Of a DNA stretch of 64,000 nt, positions 48,406 to 61,215 are shown one piece after another; the stretch's first letter is position 1, and every line of letters starts with the position of its first letter. The position numbers and the translations under genes are program-made. This stretch comes from Enterobacter sp. RHBSTW-00175 (GTDB taxonomy: Bacteria; Pseudomonadota; Gammaproteobacteria; Enterobacterales; Enterobacteriaceae). The DNA is taken from the NCBI RefSeq assembly GCF_013927005.1, contig NZ_CP055930.1, forward strand, positions 2,542,001-2,606,000. The letters are read 5' to 3'. Under the pieces are notes generated by a model. The model saw only the letters and a list, made by a program, of their open reading frames with translations. It was not told the DNA's origin and ran no database searches.

Positions 48406-49707
48406 TTACAGCACGATACCGCCGATGATAAAGCCGAGGATGACGCAAAGCGAAATCGCGACTACGCCCGGGATCAGGAACGCGTGGTTAAACACATATT
48501 TACCGATACGGGTAGAGCCGGTGTCGTCCATTTCAACCGCCGCCAGCAGGGTTGGGTAAGTCGGCAGTACGAACAGCGCAGACACCGCCGCAAAAGAGGC
48601 AATTGCCGTCAGCGGGGTTACGCCAAGCATCAGTGCCGCCGGCATCAGCGCTTTGGTAGTCGCCGCCTGGGAGTACAGCAGCGTTGCAGCGAAGAACAGC
48701 ACCACAGCCAGCAGCCACGGGTAGTTATGCAGCAGGTCACCGGCAACGGTCTGGATATCCGAGATATGCGCTTTCACGAAAGTATCACCAAGCCAGGCGA
48801 CGCCCAGTACGCACACACAGGCGCTCATACCGGACTTAAAGGTGCTGGCGTTCAGCACTTCGCTAGTGTCGATTTTACAGGTGATGCTAATCAGTGCGGC
48901 GATGGTCAACATGAACACCACAATCGCTTCGTTACGTGGCAGAACTGGGTTTTGAATCAGCCCTACGGTATCGCTGATGGCGGTAGCGTAGAACATGACT
49001 GCCACAATGCCGATCAGGAACAGCAGCACAGAGCGTTTCGCGTGGGGTTTCAGCTCGAAGACCTGGCTGCCGCGCAGTTTCACTTCTCCTTTTGCCAGCC
49101 GCTCCTGGTAGACCGGATCGTCTTTCAGGTCAGCACCGAGGAAGTTACACAGCACGGCGGTGATCATCACCGCAATCAGCGTGACCGGAATACAGATCCC
49201 CAGCAGTGTCAGGTAGCTCACGCCCATTGGCTCCAGGATGCCCGCAAAGAAGACCACGGCAGCGGAAATCGGTGAAGCGGTGATGGCAATCTGGGACGCC
49301 ACCACAGCGATGGAGAGCGGACGAGACGGGCGAATGCCTTGCTCTTTCGCCACTTCAGTAATGACCGGCAGCGTGGAGAACGCCGTGTGGCCAGTCCCGG
49401 CGAGAATGGTCATAAACCATGTCACCAGTGGTGCAAGGAAGGTAATGTATTTTGGATGGCGGCGCAGCATACGCTCCGCCAGGCTCACCAGGTAGTCCAT
49501 ACCACCCGCCACCTGCATGGCAGCGATAGCGGCAATAACGGCCATGATGATTTCGATAACGTCAAAAGGGATTGCGCCGGGTTTGATCTGAAAGATAAGG
49601 GTAAGAACGAGCACCCCGAGACCACCGGCAAAACCGATGCCGATACCCCCGAGTCGTGCGCCCAAATAAATCGCCAACAAGACGATAACGAGTTCTGCTC
49701 CAAACAT
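48406..49707 (-). CDS. dcuA: Anaerobic C4-dicarboxylate transporter DcuA
   Basis: 433 residues, all hydrophobic helices, with DcuA's start MFGAELVIVLLAIYLGARLGGIG. It exchanges fumarate, aspartate and succinate across the inner membrane. It lies downstream of aspA behind a strong terminator; partial read-through from aspA and its own SD (AAGGAAGG) would allow coupled expression. It works with AspA and the Frd complex for anaerobic fumarate respiration. Confidence 0.97.
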   Translation of the reverse strand: MFGAELVIVLLAIYLGARLGGIGIGFAGGLGVLVLTLIFQIKPGAIPFDVIEIIMAVIAAIAAMQVAGGMDYLVSLAERMLRRHPKYITFLAPLVTWFMTILAGTGHTAFSTLPVITEVAKEQGIRPSRPLSIAVVASQIAITASPISAAVVFFAGILEPMGVSYLTLLGICIPVTLIAVMITAVLCNFLGADLKDDPVYQERLAKGEVKLRGSQVFELKPHAKRSVLLFLIGIVAVMFYATAISDTVGLIQNPVLPRNEAIVVFMLTIAALISITCKIDTSEVLNASTFKSGMSACVCVLGVAWLGDTFVKAHISDIQTVAGDLLHNYPWLLAVVLFFAATLLYSQAATTKALMPAALMLGVTPLTAIASFAAVSALFVLPTYPTLLAAVEMDDTGSTRIGKYVFNHAFLIPGVVAISLCVILGFIIGGIVL

Positions 49708-49776
49708 AAGTGCCTTCCTTGTTTATTAACAAGTTGATATTAAATTGTTGTGTAATTGGTAACGCTTAAAAAGAAA

Positions 49777-49804
49777 AAAGGCACGTCACAAGTGACGTGC
49801 CTTT
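49777..49804 (-). terminator. aspA terminator
   Basis: A perfect 13-bp stem (AAAGGCACGTCAC/GTGACGTGCCTTT), with a run of T residues on the minus strand. It sits between aspA and dcuA. Confidence 0.9.
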
Positions 49805-49824
49805 CGCAAGCTTAGCCTGAACTG

Positions 49825-51261
49825 CTACTGTTCGCTTTCATCGGTATAACGTTTCGCTTTATACGCTGGGTGCATCAGGTTTTGCGCAGAGAAAATGTCG
49901 TCCAGCTCCGCTTCGGTCAACAGACCGCGCTCCAGCACAACTTCACGCACGCTCTTACCGGTTTCAGCACAAATCTTACCGACGATGTCGCCGTTATGGT
50001 GGCCGATGAACGGGTTGAGGTAGGTGACGATGCCGATGGAGTTATACACATAGCCTTCACACACTTCTTTATTCGCGGTGATACCGTTAATGCATTTTTC
50101 CAGCAGGTTGTAGCATGCGTTGGTCAGGATGTGGATGGATTCAAACATCGCCTGGCCAATCACCGGCTCCATCACGTTCAGCTGCAACTGACCCGCTTCA
50201 GAGGCCATGGTCACGGTGGTGTCGTTACCAATGACTTTGAAGCAGACCTGGTTCACCACTTCTGGCACCACCGGGTTGACTTTGGCTGGCATGATAGAGG
50301 AACCCGCCTGGAGTTCCGGCAGGTTGATTTCATTCAGGCCAGCGCGCGGGCCGGAAGAGAGCAGGCGCAGGTCGTTACAGATTTTGGACAGTTTCACTGC
50401 CAGACGTTTCAGCGCGCTGTGTACCATCACATATGCGCCGCAGTCGGAGGTGGCTTCAATCAGGTCTTCAGCCGGGACAACCGGCAGGTTAGATACTTCG
50501 GCCAGTTTCTGCACCGCCAGCTGCTGATAGCCGTCCGGGGTGTTCAGACGTGTACCGATGGCGGTTGCGCCCAGGTTCACTTCCAGCAGCAGTTCAGAGG
50601 TGCGCAGCAGGTTTTTGGTTTCTTCATTCAGCAGCACGTTAAACGCGTGGAATTCCTGACCGAGGGTCATTGGAACCGCGTCCTGCAACTGGGTACGCCC
50701 CATTTTCAGGATGTCCTGGAACTCAACGGCTTTACGCTGGAAGCCATCTCCCAACTGGTTGATAGCGTCGACCAGTTTCACCACGGAGGCATACACTGCG
50801 ATGCGGAAACCGGTAGGGTAGGCATCGTTGGTGGACTGGCATTTATTCACGTGGTCGTTAGGGTTGAGGTACTGGTATTCACCTTTTTGATGACCCATCA
50901 GCTCCAGGGCGATGTTTGCCAGCACTTCGTTGGTATTCATGTTGACGGAGGTACCCGCGCCGCCCTGATAGACGTCAACCGGGAACTGATCCATGCATTT
51001 GCCGTTGTTCAGCACTTCATCGCACGCGGCGATTATCGCATTTGCAGCGCTTTTCGGAATGGTTTGCAGCTCTTTGTTTGCCAGTGCTGCGGCTTTCTTT
51101 ACCATCACCATGCCACGCACAAACTCAGGGATGTCGCTGATTTTGCTGTTGCTGATGTAGAAGTTTTCAATCGCTCTCAGAGTGTGAACACCGTAGTAGG
51201 CATCCGCTGGAACTTCCCTGGTACCCAACAAATCTTCTTCGATACGAATGTTGTTTAACAT
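49825..51261 (-). CDS. aspA: Aspartate ammonia-lyase
   Basis: 478 residues, the E. coli length, from [30 protein letters not shown]; an upstream start at 51303 is rejected on this basis. The fumarase/aspartase signature [11 protein letters not shown] is intact. It converts aspartate to fumarate and ammonia, feeding DcuA exchange and fumarate reductase. A CRP-like site lies upstream at 51448-51463. Residues around 215-270 ([20 protein letters not shown]) differ somewhat from the K-12 protein as remembered. Confidence 0.97.
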   Translation of the reverse strand: MLNNIRIEEDLLGTREVPADAYYGVHTLRAIENFYISNSKISDIPEFVRGMVMVKKAAALANKELQTIPKSAANAIIAACDEVLNNGKCMDQFPVDVYQGGAGTSVNMNTNEVLANIALELMGHQKGEYQYLNPNDHVNKCQSTNDAYPTGFRIAVYASVVKLVDAINQLGDGFQRKAVEFQDILKMGRTQLQDAVPMTLGQEFHAFNVLLNEETKNLLRTSELLLEVNLGATAIGTRLNTPDGYQQLAVQKLAEVSNLPVVPAEDLIEATSDCGAYVMVHSALKRLAVKLSKICNDLRLLSSGPRAGLNEINLPELQAGSSIMPAKVNPVVPEVVNQVCFKVIGNDTTVTMASEAGQLQLNVMEPVIGQAMFESIHILTNACYNLLEKCINGITANKEVCEGYVYNSIGIVTYLNPFIGHHNGDIVGKICAETGKSVREVVLERGLLTEAELDDIFSAQNLMHPAYKAKRYTDESEQ

Positions 51262-51447
51262 GTGAACCTTCTTTTCAAGCTGCCGATGGATTGTACTAAA
51301 CACACAGTATTTATGTGGTTTTGAATATTTTATGACCGACGATTATTCCCTCAATCGGCCACATGCTCGAGATCATATGCTGATAATAGCGAATTGCCGT
51401 AATCTGGATCACTTATTATCGACCCGATAACATGATAATTATTAATC

Positions 51448-51463
51448 TGTGAAATGAGTCACC
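51448..51463. promoter_or_regulatory. Probable CRP site between aspA and fxsA
   Basis: TGTGA-AATGAG-TCACC, one mismatch from the consensus palindrome, about 185 nt upstream of the aspA start. aspA is CRP-activated in E. coli. Confidence 0.6.
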
Positions 51464-51595
51464 GCTTTAATATTTCCAAAAAAAATATCCGTGCAAACTG
51501 ATTGAATTTTGGCTAACCGCCTCCATCTGTTCTACACGCGAGTTGCGAACACATTCAGACAGAGGCCAGGCGCCTCTGCCACACAGGAGATGCCA

Positions 51596-52060
51596 GTGCG
51601 CTGGATACCGTTTATTGCTTTTTTTCTCTATGTTTACATTGAGATTTCGATTTTTATCCAGGTCGCCCATGTGCTTGGCGTCCTGCTGACGTTGATCCTG
51701 GTTATCTTCACGTCGGTGATTGGGATGTCGCTGGTGCGTAATCAGGGTTTCAAAAATTTCCTGTTAATGCAGCAGAAGATGGCCGCAGGTGAAAGCCCGG
51801 CCGCTGAGATGATCAAAAGCGTGTCGCTGATTATTGCGGGCTTGATGCTGATCCTGCCGGGGTTCTTTACCGACTTCCTGGGGCTGTTGTTGCTGTTACC
51901 GCCGGTGCAAAAGCACCTGACCATGAAGTTAATGCCCCACCTGAGCTTTGGCCGAATGCCGGGCGGTGGTTTCAGTGCCGGACCTGGCAATACGTTTGAT
52001 GGCGAATACCAGCGTAAAGACGAGCAGCACGACCGGTTAGATAATAAAGACGATCGTTGA
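51596..52060 (+). CDS. fxsA: FxsA membrane protein
   Basis: GTG 51596 (CAGGAGATG upstream) gives 154 residues, R-W-I-P-F-I…, the E. coli start; the longer frame from 51509 has no family support. It has two or three membrane helices and the Gly-rich tail GRMPGGGFSAGPGNTFDGEY. In E. coli, overproduction suppresses F-plasmid exclusion of phage T7. The cellular role is otherwise unclear. Confidence 0.94.
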   Translation: MRWIPFIAFFLYVYIEISIFIQVAHVLGVLLTLILVIFTSVIGMSLVRNQGFKNFLLMQQKMAAGESPAAEMIKSVSLIIAGLMLILPGFFTDFLGLLLLLPPVQKHLTMKLMPHLSFGRMPGGGFSAGPGNTFDGEYQRKDEQHDRLDNKDDR

Positions 52061-52066
52061 TGTCAT

Positions 52067-52091
52067 GCCCGGTGGTTTAGCGCCACCGGGC
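52067..52091. terminator. Terminator between convergent fxsA and yjeH
   Basis: GCCCGGTGG/CCACCGGGC with a 7-nt loop, between the two stop codons. Confidence 0.75.
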
Positions 52092-52096
52092 GTTAT

Positions 52097-53335
52097 TCAG
52101 AGTGAACTTCGCGTCGGCAAAAACAGCCAAAGCCCCGCCAGCATTACAATGGCGTACAAACTCTTCCAGCCCACCATCGCCAGCAGCAGCAAACAGAGCA
52201 CCCCACCGATAATGGCCAGCGCTTTAAAGCGACCTTTCAGCAGTCGACAACCCGCCAGCATACACAGCAGATAAATCATGATGAAAATGCCGTTGGCATA
52301 GACGATCAACGCATCAAGATTGATATTCAGCCAGTAAATACCCAGGGTACTCAGCACGCAGCAACCCAGTACCGTGTTCAGCGCATTCAGTGGAAGCTGG
52401 CGTTTTGACAGCTGCGCGAGGCGGCTTTCCGGCTTGTACAGCGCTTGCGACCACACCAGACGGGCGAAGCTCTGTATGTAAATATTGAGGCTAGCGAAGC
52501 AGGCGAGATAACCAATCACGCAGGCCACCCACAGGGCTTTGACGCCGAAAAGTGTCACCACAATACCAGGCAGCGACGCCGCTGCGGCTTTATCTTCACC
52601 AAAGGCATTAAAGTGCAGTACCAGCACGGTACAGGCCCAGTAGACAGTGCCTGCCAGCAGCAGACCAATCATCAGCGCGCGCGGGAAATCGCGCTCGGGT
52701 TGTTTAAATTCCGATGCCAGATGCGCGAACGCCTCAAGACCCACGAAACACCAGAACATTACCGAAAGTGCAGCGAAAAGCTGTGAATGGTCGACATCGC
52801 TCACCACCGGGAAGGGGATTTCCGCCACGGTGATGTTGCCTGCCCACCAGATAGCGGCAATCAGGGCGACAATAAGCACCGCGACCAGCGTTTGCAGATT
52901 GGCGCTGGAGCTGGCCCCACGCGAGCCGACCCACCAGACAATCGCCAGCGTACCCAGCTCGGCAAACAGCAGCTGTTCGTCATGCCAGCCAAACAGCGCC
53001 TGCCCGAAGCCCGTAGCGATATGCAGCGCGGCAGGTAGCCCAACAGGGATCACCGATAGAAAAAGCCAGCCAGTCACACGCTCCAGGCGTGGGCCAAAGG
53101 CCATACCGACAAAGTGAGCGACACCGCCTGCGCTGGGAAAGTGCCGCCCGAGTACAGCAAAGACAATCGCTACCGGAAAAACCAGCACAATCAATACCGG
53201 CCACGCCCACAGGCTGTTATTCCCGGCGACCAGCGCCGCGAGCGCGGGAACAGCGAAAACCCCCGTGCCTAACAAGGAAGTTGAGAGTAAGCCCACGCCC
53301 TGCGCGAGTCCCAACTCCTGTTTCAGTCCACTCAT
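52097..53335 (-). CDS. yjeH: L-methionine/branched-chain amino-acid exporter YjeH
   Basis: 412 residues with twelve hydrophobic segments and the APC-superfamily start LAQGVGLLSTSLLGTGVFAVPALAAL. E. coli YjeH exports methionine, leucine, isoleucine and valine. Divergent from groS, with which it shares the intergenic region. Confidence 0.94.
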   Translation of the reverse strand: MSGLKQELGLAQGVGLLSTSLLGTGVFAVPALAALVAGNNSLWAWPVLIVLVFPVAIVFAVLGRHFPSAGGVAHFVGMAFGPRLERVTGWLFLSVIPVGLPAALHIATGFGQALFGWHDEQLLFAELGTLAIVWWVGSRGASSSANLQTLVAVLIVALIAAIWWAGNITVAEIPFPVVSDVDHSQLFAALSVMFWCFVGLEAFAHLASEFKQPERDFPRALMIGLLLAGTVYWACTVLVLHFNAFGEDKAAAASLPGIVVTLFGVKALWVACVIGYLACFASLNIYIQSFARLVWSQALYKPESRLAQLSKRQLPLNALNTVLGCCVLSTLGIYWLNINLDALIVYANGIFIMIYLLCMLAGCRLLKGRFKALAIIGGVLCLLLLAMVGWKSLYAIVMLAGLWLFLPTRSSL

Positions 53336-53402
53336 TTACATCGTCCTGCCACCATCCAAAGAGAGGCGATGGTAACACTTTCGCAAATTTTTTTTCGACT
53401 AC

Positions 53403-53807
<405 letters not shown>

Positions 53808-53825
53808 TTACGCACGAGAATTTGA

Positions 53826-55481
<1,656 letters not shown>

Positions 55482-55507
55482 TCGTGCGCTATACAGCTTA
55501 GATTGTG

Positions 55508-55546
55508 AAAAACCCCCGGGCAGAAATGCTCGGGGGTTTTTCTTTT
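55508..55546 (+). terminator. groSL terminator
   Basis: AAAAACCCCCG/CGGGGGTTTTT stem followed by T-rich sequence, 27 nt after groL. Confidence 0.95.
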
Positions 55547-55615
55547 GGTCATCTTTTTAGTATAAGGTTTAGACACGGACAACTACTGTCCAGCTTATTG
55601 AAAACGAGGAATAAC

Positions 55616-55969
55616 ATGCGCGTAAAAGTCTGTGCAGGGATCGTGGGAGCAGCATTGCTGCTGGCAGGTTGTAGTTCCAGCAATGAGCTGTCAGCAGCGG
55701 GCCAGGGTGTTCGCTTTGTGGAAGATAAGCCGGGTAGCGAGTGCCAGTTATTAGGTACGGCAAGCGGTGAGCAAAGCAACTGGATGTCGGGCCAGCATGG
55801 TGAAGAAGGCGGCTCTATGCGTGGTGCGGCGAATGCCCTGCGTAACCAGGCTGCGGCGATGGGCGGTAACGTGATTTATGGCGTGAGCAGCCCGTCGCAG
55901 GGGATGTTGTCGAGCTTTGTGCCGACAGCCAGCCAGATGAATGGCCAGGTTTATAAGTGCCCGAACTGA
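55616..55969 (+). CDS. yjeI: Lipoprotein YjeI (DUF4156)
   Basis: ATG 55616 (AACGAGGA upstream) gives 117 residues with lipobox LLAGC. The mature domain (GVRFVEDKPGSECQLLGTASGEQSN…QVYKCPN) matches E. coli YjeI in length and pattern. The longer frame from 55505 starts inside the groL terminator. Function unknown. Confidence 0.9.
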   Translation: MRVKVCAGIVGAALLLAGCSSSNELSAAGQGVRFVEDKPGSECQLLGTASGEQSNWMSGQHGEEGGSMRGAANALRNQAAAMGGNVIYGVSSPSQGMLSSFVPTASQMNGQVYKCPN

Positions 55970-56005
55970 TTGCCTTTTTCCCTCTCCCTTGAGGGAGAGG
56001 GGAAA

Positions 56006-57034
56006 CTAGCTCTGCCGTAGCTGCAAATCCAGTGGCGTCTTGCTTGGTTCGCCGCCAATCTCACGCGCCAGTTTAGGTACCATATAGCCTGATACCAGTG
56101 TCAGCAATTCACGCATAATCGCTCTTGCTTCCTCATCTGACACCATGAAATGTGCAGCGCCCTGGACTTTATCCAGCACGTGAATGTAGTAGGGCATTAC
56201 CCCTGCATCAAATAGCGCATTGCTCAGATTCGCCAGCGCGCGGGCATTATCGTTTACTCCACGCAGTAGCACGCTCTGGTTCAGCAGTGTGACGCCAGCC
56301 TTGCGCAATCTCGCCATCGCCATACGAAAATCCTGATCTATTTCGTTGGCATGGTTAATGTGATTCACCAGCAGAATTTGCAGGGAAGAGCGCTCAAACC
56401 GGGCGGCCAGTTCGTCCGTAATGCGGGTCGGGATAACAATCGGCAAACGGCTATGGATCCGCAGACGTTTGATATGAGGAATACTCTCGAGCTGGGTTAT
56501 CAGCCAGTCCAGCTCATGATCTTTTGCCATCAGCGGATCGCCACCGGAAAAGATAATCTCATCCAGCTCAGGATGCGCGGCAATGTAGTCCAGCGCGACC
56601 TGCCAGTTACGCTTGTTCCCTTGATTTTCGGCATACGGGAAGTGTCGGCGGAAGCAATAGCGACAATTTACGGCGCAGCCGCCTTTTACCAGCAGTAATG
56701 CGCGGTTCAAATACTTATGCAGCAAACCGGGCACAACGCTGTTCTGTTCTTCCAGTGGATCGGTACTGAAACCCGGCGCCGTCACAAACTCATCCTGAAC
56801 AGTAAGCGTCTGTTTTAGCAGTGGATCGTCAGGATTGCCTTTCTCCATGCGCGCCACAAATGCGCGAGGAACACGCAGGGGAAATAGGCGTTTGGCCTCA
56901 CGGCCGGCGAGCAAGTTCTCATGGGTTTCCAGGTCTAAAAGACGCAGTAATTCATCAGGACTGGTGATTACATCGGCAAGTTGCGATAACCAATCTTCTC
57001 TGGACGGGGTGTTTAGGGTTACAATATGCGCCAT
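56006..57034 (-). CDS. epmB: EF-P-(R)-beta-lysylation enzyme EpmB (lysine 2,3-aminomutase)
   Basis: 342 residues with the radical-SAM cluster motif [11 protein letters not shown]-binding [12 protein letters not shown] and a PLP-binding C-terminal region. It converts L-lysine to (R)-beta-lysine, which EpmA attaches to EF-P. It is divergent from efp, its eventual target, with 40 nt between start codons. Confidence 0.96.
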   Translation of the reverse strand: MAHIVTLNTPSREDWLSQLADVITSPDELLRLLDLETHENLLAGREAKRLFPLRVPRAFVARMEKGNPDDPLLKQTLTVQDEFVTAPGFSTDPLEEQNSVVPGLLHKYLNRALLLVKGGCAVNCRYCFRRHFPYAENQGNKRNWQVALDYIAAHPELDEIIFSGGDPLMAKDHELDWLITQLESIPHIKRLRIHSRLPIVIPTRITDELAARFERSSLQILLVNHINHANEIDQDFRMAMARLRKAGVTLLNQSVLLRGVNDNARALANLSNALFDAGVMPYYIHVLDKVQGAAHFMVSDEEARAIMRELLTLVSGYMVPKLAREIGGEPSKTPLDLQLRQS

Positions 57035-57074
57035 TTTGTGGCTTAGCTACCAGTTAACAAATTTAGAGGGCCTT

Positions 57075-57641
57075 ATGGCAACGTACTATAGCAACGATTT
57101 TCGTGCTGGTCTTAAAATCATGATGGACGGCGAACCGTATGCGGTTGAAGCCAGCGAATTCGTTAAACCAGGTAAAGGCCAGGCATTTGCGCGTGTTAAG
57201 CTGCGCCGCCTGCTGACCGGTACCCGTGTAGAAAAAACCTTCAAGTCTACTGACTCTGCTGAAGGTGCCGATGTTGTCGATATGAACCTGACTTACCTCT
57301 ACAACGACGGTGAGTTCTATCACTTCATGAACAACTCTACTTTCGAACAGCTGTCTGCTGACGAGAAAGCAGTAGGTGACAGCGCTAAATGGCTGCTGGA
57401 TCAGGCTGAGTGCATCGTGACCCTGTGGAACGGCCAGCCTATCTCTGTGACCCCACCAAACTTCGTAGAGCTGGAAATCGTTGAAACCGATCCAGGTCTG
57501 AAGGGTGACACCGCAGGTACTGGCGGCAAGCCAGCTAAACTGTCTACTGGTGCAGTGGTTAAAGTTCCACTGTTCGTACAGACTGGCGAAGTGATCAAAG
57601 TGGATACCCGCTCCGGCGAATACGTATCCCGCGTGAAGTAA
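57075..57641 (+). CDS. efp: Elongation factor P
   Basis: 188 residues, start [12 protein letters not shown] after AGAGGG. Lys34 in VKPGKGQA is the residue modified with beta-lysine by EpmA/EpmB and is present. It relieves ribosome stalling at polyproline. Strongly biased codons. Confidence 0.98.
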   Translation: MATYYSNDFRAGLKIMMDGEPYAVEASEFVKPGKGQAFARVKLRRLLTGTRVEKTFKSTDSAEGADVVDMNLTYLYNDGEFYHFMNNSTFEQLSADEKAVGDSAKWLLDQAECIVTLWNGQPISVTPPNFVELEIVETDPGLKGDTAGTGGKPAKLSTGAVVKVPLFVQTGEVIKVDTRSGEYVSRVK

Positions 57642-57659
57642 TTCATGTAAATGATTAAT

Positions 57660-57686
57660 GGCGCAGCGCCCGCTGCGCCTGTTTTT
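57660..57686 (+). terminator. efp terminator
   Basis: GGCGCAGCG/CGCTGCGCC hairpin followed by TGTTTTTG, 18 nt after efp and just before ecnA. Confidence 0.85.
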
Positions 57687-57696
57687 GCAGGCAGGG

Positions 57697-57831
57697 ATGA
57701 TGAAACGTACCGTTAAAATTCTGCTTCTGTTGGCGCTGTCCGGCGCGTTCCTTTCCGGGTGTAATACTGCACGCGGTGTCGGCGAAGATATCAAAGATCT
57801 TGGCCATGTGATTTCTCACGCAGCCAGCTAA
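57697..57831 (+). CDS. ecnA: Entericidin A lipoprotein
   Basis: 44 residues starting M-M-K-R with lipobox LSGC (Cys22) and the short amphipathic GCNTARGVGEDIKDLGHVIS that characterises entericidins. In E. coli EcnA is the antidote partner of the bacteriolytic EcnB. Confidence 0.92.
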   Translation: MMKRTVKILLLLALSGAFLSGCNTARGVGEDIKDLGHVISHAAS

Positions 57832-57939
57832 TTTCGTCTAATTCTCCTAAAATCGCTTCCCGGGCCGTCAAATGACGGGATCTTGTCTATCCTTAAGTTG
57901 CTATCAACAAAATAACTTTGGCTATAAAAGGAAGATATT

Positions 57940-58086
57940 ATGGTTAAGAAGACAATTGCAGCGATCTTTTCTGTCCTGGTACTTTCTTCAGTTTTAACCG
58001 CCTGTAATACCACGCGTGGCGTCGGTCAGGATATTTCTGAAGGTGGTAGCGCAATTTCTGGTGCAGCAACAAAAGCGCAGAACTAA
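57940..58086 (+). CDS. ecnB: Entericidin B lipoprotein
   Basis: 48 residues, [22 protein letters not shown] then [21 protein letters not shown], nearly identical to E. coli EcnB. A membrane lipoprotein toxin produced in stationary phase under osmotic stress in E. coli. AAGGAAG precedes the start. Confidence 0.93.
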   Translation: MVKKTIAAIFSVLVLSSVLTACNTTRGVGQDISEGGSAISGAATKAQN

Positions 58087-58096
58087 TGATATTAAG

Positions 58097-58128
58097 ACGG
58101 TACGTCGTGTAGATCTCCTCGTACCGTC
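58097..58128. terminator. Hairpin between ecnB and ecnR
   Basis: GACGGTAC/GTACCGTC stem with a 16-nt loop between convergent genes; the T-run is poor, so termination efficiency is uncertain. Confidence 0.5.
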
Positions 58129-58726
58129 AATTCTCCACTTCTTGCAGGGATAAAAACGGCGAAAAACGTGTATCCATATGCAGTTTCATACGGATGTTGC
58201 GTTTGTAGGTATAAACCGTTTTCCCGTTGATACTCAAATGGCTGGCAATCTTCTGATTGCTTGCGCCATCCATCCACAGCGTAAGCACTTTCTCTTCCTG
58301 GCGGGTTAACAACGGTGCTGCGATTTGCGGTATTTCAATGCTGGCGCAGGATGTCAGTGCATCGTTAATCACCGTGGCCAGCTGTTCGAGTCCGGCATTT
58401 TTCAACAGACAGGACCAGACCGGGAACTGCTCCAGGTAATTTGCCATCTCTTGTTCTTCGCCCGACTGCAACAAAATAAAGGGCAGCGTTTCGCAGGATT
58501 TCAGCAAAGAAGAGAGCTGCTGGAAATGGTGAATATCCTGTTTGAAGCCGTGTAAATCAGCAATCACCAACGTTGGCTTCCACTGTAGGATGTGCTCCCG
58601 GGCCAGGAAAAGATTATTCAAACCGGTCACAACATAGTTGCCCGGGAACAGGCCAGAATGATTGAGCCATGCTTCAAACCCAGCGCGGGTGAAGTGACAA
58701 CGGTCAATCAAAAGAATTTTGAACAT
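58127..58726 (-). CDS. ecnR: LuxR-type regulator EcnR
   Basis: 199 residues with a receiver-like N-terminal half (FKILLIDRCHFTRAGFEAWL…LVIADLHGF) and a C-terminal LuxR helix-turn-helix (LLTRQEEKVLTLWMDGASNQKIASHLSINGKTVYTYKRNIRMKL). The usual phospho-acceptor Asp is in ADLHGF, but flanking acidic residues are reduced, so it may not be phosphorylated normally. EcnR occurs in Citrobacter and Enterobacter beside ecnAB. Confidence 0.87.
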   Translation of the reverse strand: MFKILLIDRCHFTRAGFEAWLNHSGLFPGNYVVTGLNNLFLAREHILQWKPTLVIADLHGFKQDIHHFQQLSSLLKSCETLPFILLQSGEEQEMANYLEQFPVWSCLLKNAGLEQLATVINDALTSCASIEIPQIAAPLLTRQEEKVLTLWMDGASNQKIASHLSINGKTVYTYKRNIRMKLHMDTRFSPFLSLQEVEN

Positions 58727-58917
58727 ATTTTTTTCGCAGTCGGCTAGTGGTTTGGCTTCCTGCCATCAGAAAGCACATCATCATAGAGAAGTCGGATGAG
58801 TGATAAATGCCTGAACTACGCGCCATACTGCGGCTATTTCTTGCCTTAACAAGTTCAGCATAAATGGATTGAAAAAAAATCGGTCGTTAACCAAAATATA
58901 CCGCCTAATCTCTGCCT

Positions 58918-58962
58918 TGCGGGACGACCCGTAAGCGCATCTGTTCATCGGGGACGGCCCCA
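58918..58962 (+). promoter_or_regulatory. Guanidine-II riboswitch (mini-ykkC) upstream of gdx
   Basis: Two short hairpins, CGGG-ACGA-CCCG (58920-58931) and GGGG-ACGG-CCCC (58950-58961), with ACGR loops about 20 nt apart, 28 nt before the start codon. This is the two-hairpin class II guanidine aptamer, and the gene it precedes exports guanidinium. Ligand binding should expose the SD AAGGAG at 58978-58983. Confidence 0.93.
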
Positions 58963-58989
58963 ACTTGCATTTAAGTTAAGGAGCCAGAT

Positions 58990-59307
58990 ATGTCCTGGAT
59001 TATTCTTGTCATTGCCGGTTTGCTTGAGGTTGTTTGGGCAATCGGTCTGAAGTACACCCACGGCTTTACCCGTCTGATGCCCAGCCTGATTACCGTTACT
59101 GCGATGGTTGTCAGTATTGCGCTGCTGTCGTGGGCGATGCGCACGCTGCCGGTAGGCACGGCTTATGCCGTCTGGACGGGGATTGGCGCTGTCGGGGCGG
59201 CAATTACGGGGATTTTGCTGCTGGGTGAATCGGCGAGTCTGGCACGTATCGCCAGCCTCGCCTTGATTGTCGCCGGAATTATTGGTTTAAAACTCAGCGC
59301 ACATTAA
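58990..59307 (+). CDS. gdx: Guanidinium exporter Gdx (SugE)
   Basis: 105 residues with four membrane helices and the SMR motifs [18 protein letters not shown] and [13 protein letters not shown]. The essential Glu in helix 1 (LLEVVW) is present. It exports guanidinium in exchange for protons, consistent with the riboswitch in front. Its last codons overlap the convergent blc stop. Confidence 0.95.
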   Translation: MSWIILVIAGLLEVVWAIGLKYTHGFTRLMPSLITVTAMVVSIALLSWAMRTLPVGTAYAVWTGIGAVGAAITGILLLGESASLARIASLALIVAGIIGLKLSAH

Positions 59308-59834
59308 TGGGGTTGTTCCACCCAGATTAATTTCGTCACATCAAATCCCTGCCGGGTCGCGACGTCCAGCATCTGCTGTTTCATTTCACTTGAGATGGTT
59401 GGCGTGCGGGAGAGTATCCAGAGGTAGTCGCGATCCGGCCCACAGACCAGCGCATGACGGTATTCTCTGTCCAGGGCTATCACGTTATACCCGCCATAGA
59501 AGGGACCAAAGAAAGAGACTTTAAGCGCCGCCCGATTTGGGCTGCCGGTAAAGTAGGCTTGTCCAATCGCCTGTTGCCACATGCCGCGGTCAGGGTTATA
59601 GCCGCGATTAATCACCTGAATCCCGCCATCATCCATCGAGCTGTAGTTCGCGGTGACTTTCTGCAAACCCCGCTCAAAACGGTGATCAAAACGGGCAATT
59701 TCATACCACGTTCCGAGGAATCGCTGTGCATCGAAATTGTTGACGACGGTGACACCCGCTGGTGGGGTCGGAGAGCTACAGGCAACCACTAAAAACGCGG
59801 CTGTCACTGCGGCGATAACAGGCAGAATGCGCAT
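59304..59834 (-). CDS. blc: Outer-membrane lipocalin Blc
   Basis: 176 residues, lipobox VVAC, lipocalin motif [18 protein letters not shown] and C-terminal LIWVEQPH. It binds lysophospholipids at the outer membrane in E. coli. Normal length. Confidence 0.95.
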   Translation of the reverse strand: MRILPVIAAVTAAFLVVACSSPTPPAGVTVVNNFDAQRFLGTWYEIARFDHRFERGLQKVTANYSSMDDGGIQVINRGYNPDRGMWQQAIGQAYFTGSPNRAALKVSFFGPFYGGYNVIALDREYRHALVCGPDRDYLWILSRTPTISSEMKQQMLDVATRQGFDVTKLIWVEQPH

Positions 59835-59908
59835 AAGTGTTTCCTTACCGGTTTTTTGTTAAGTGTAGATGAGGGCAAGGAAAATGTGGGTTTACCGTGG
59901 TGTGTTTT

Positions 59909-59934
59909 GCCGGGTAGCGCTAACGCCACCCGGC
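59909..59934 (-). terminator. ampC terminator
   Basis: GCCGGGT/ACCCGGC hairpin just after the ampC stop, with AAAACA on its 3' side in ampC orientation; comparable to the ampC terminator of relatives. Confidence 0.65.
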
Positions 59935-59940
59935 ACTGTT

Positions 59941-61192
<1,252 letters not shown>

Positions 61193-61215
61193 TAATTTTT
61201 CTAACGGACAAGACC

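Noticed and set aside
48400..49275. Open frame antisense to dcuA (291 codons)
   Set aside because: Gln/His/Arg-rich mirror of membrane-protein codons; no independent support.
49870..51258. Long open frame antisense to aspA (462 codons)
   Set aside because: Same effect of biased codons in aspA; composition is not protein-like.
58127..58726. EcnR as a full two-component response regulator with a linked kinase
   Set aside because: No histidine kinase is nearby and the receiver acidic pocket looks incomplete.
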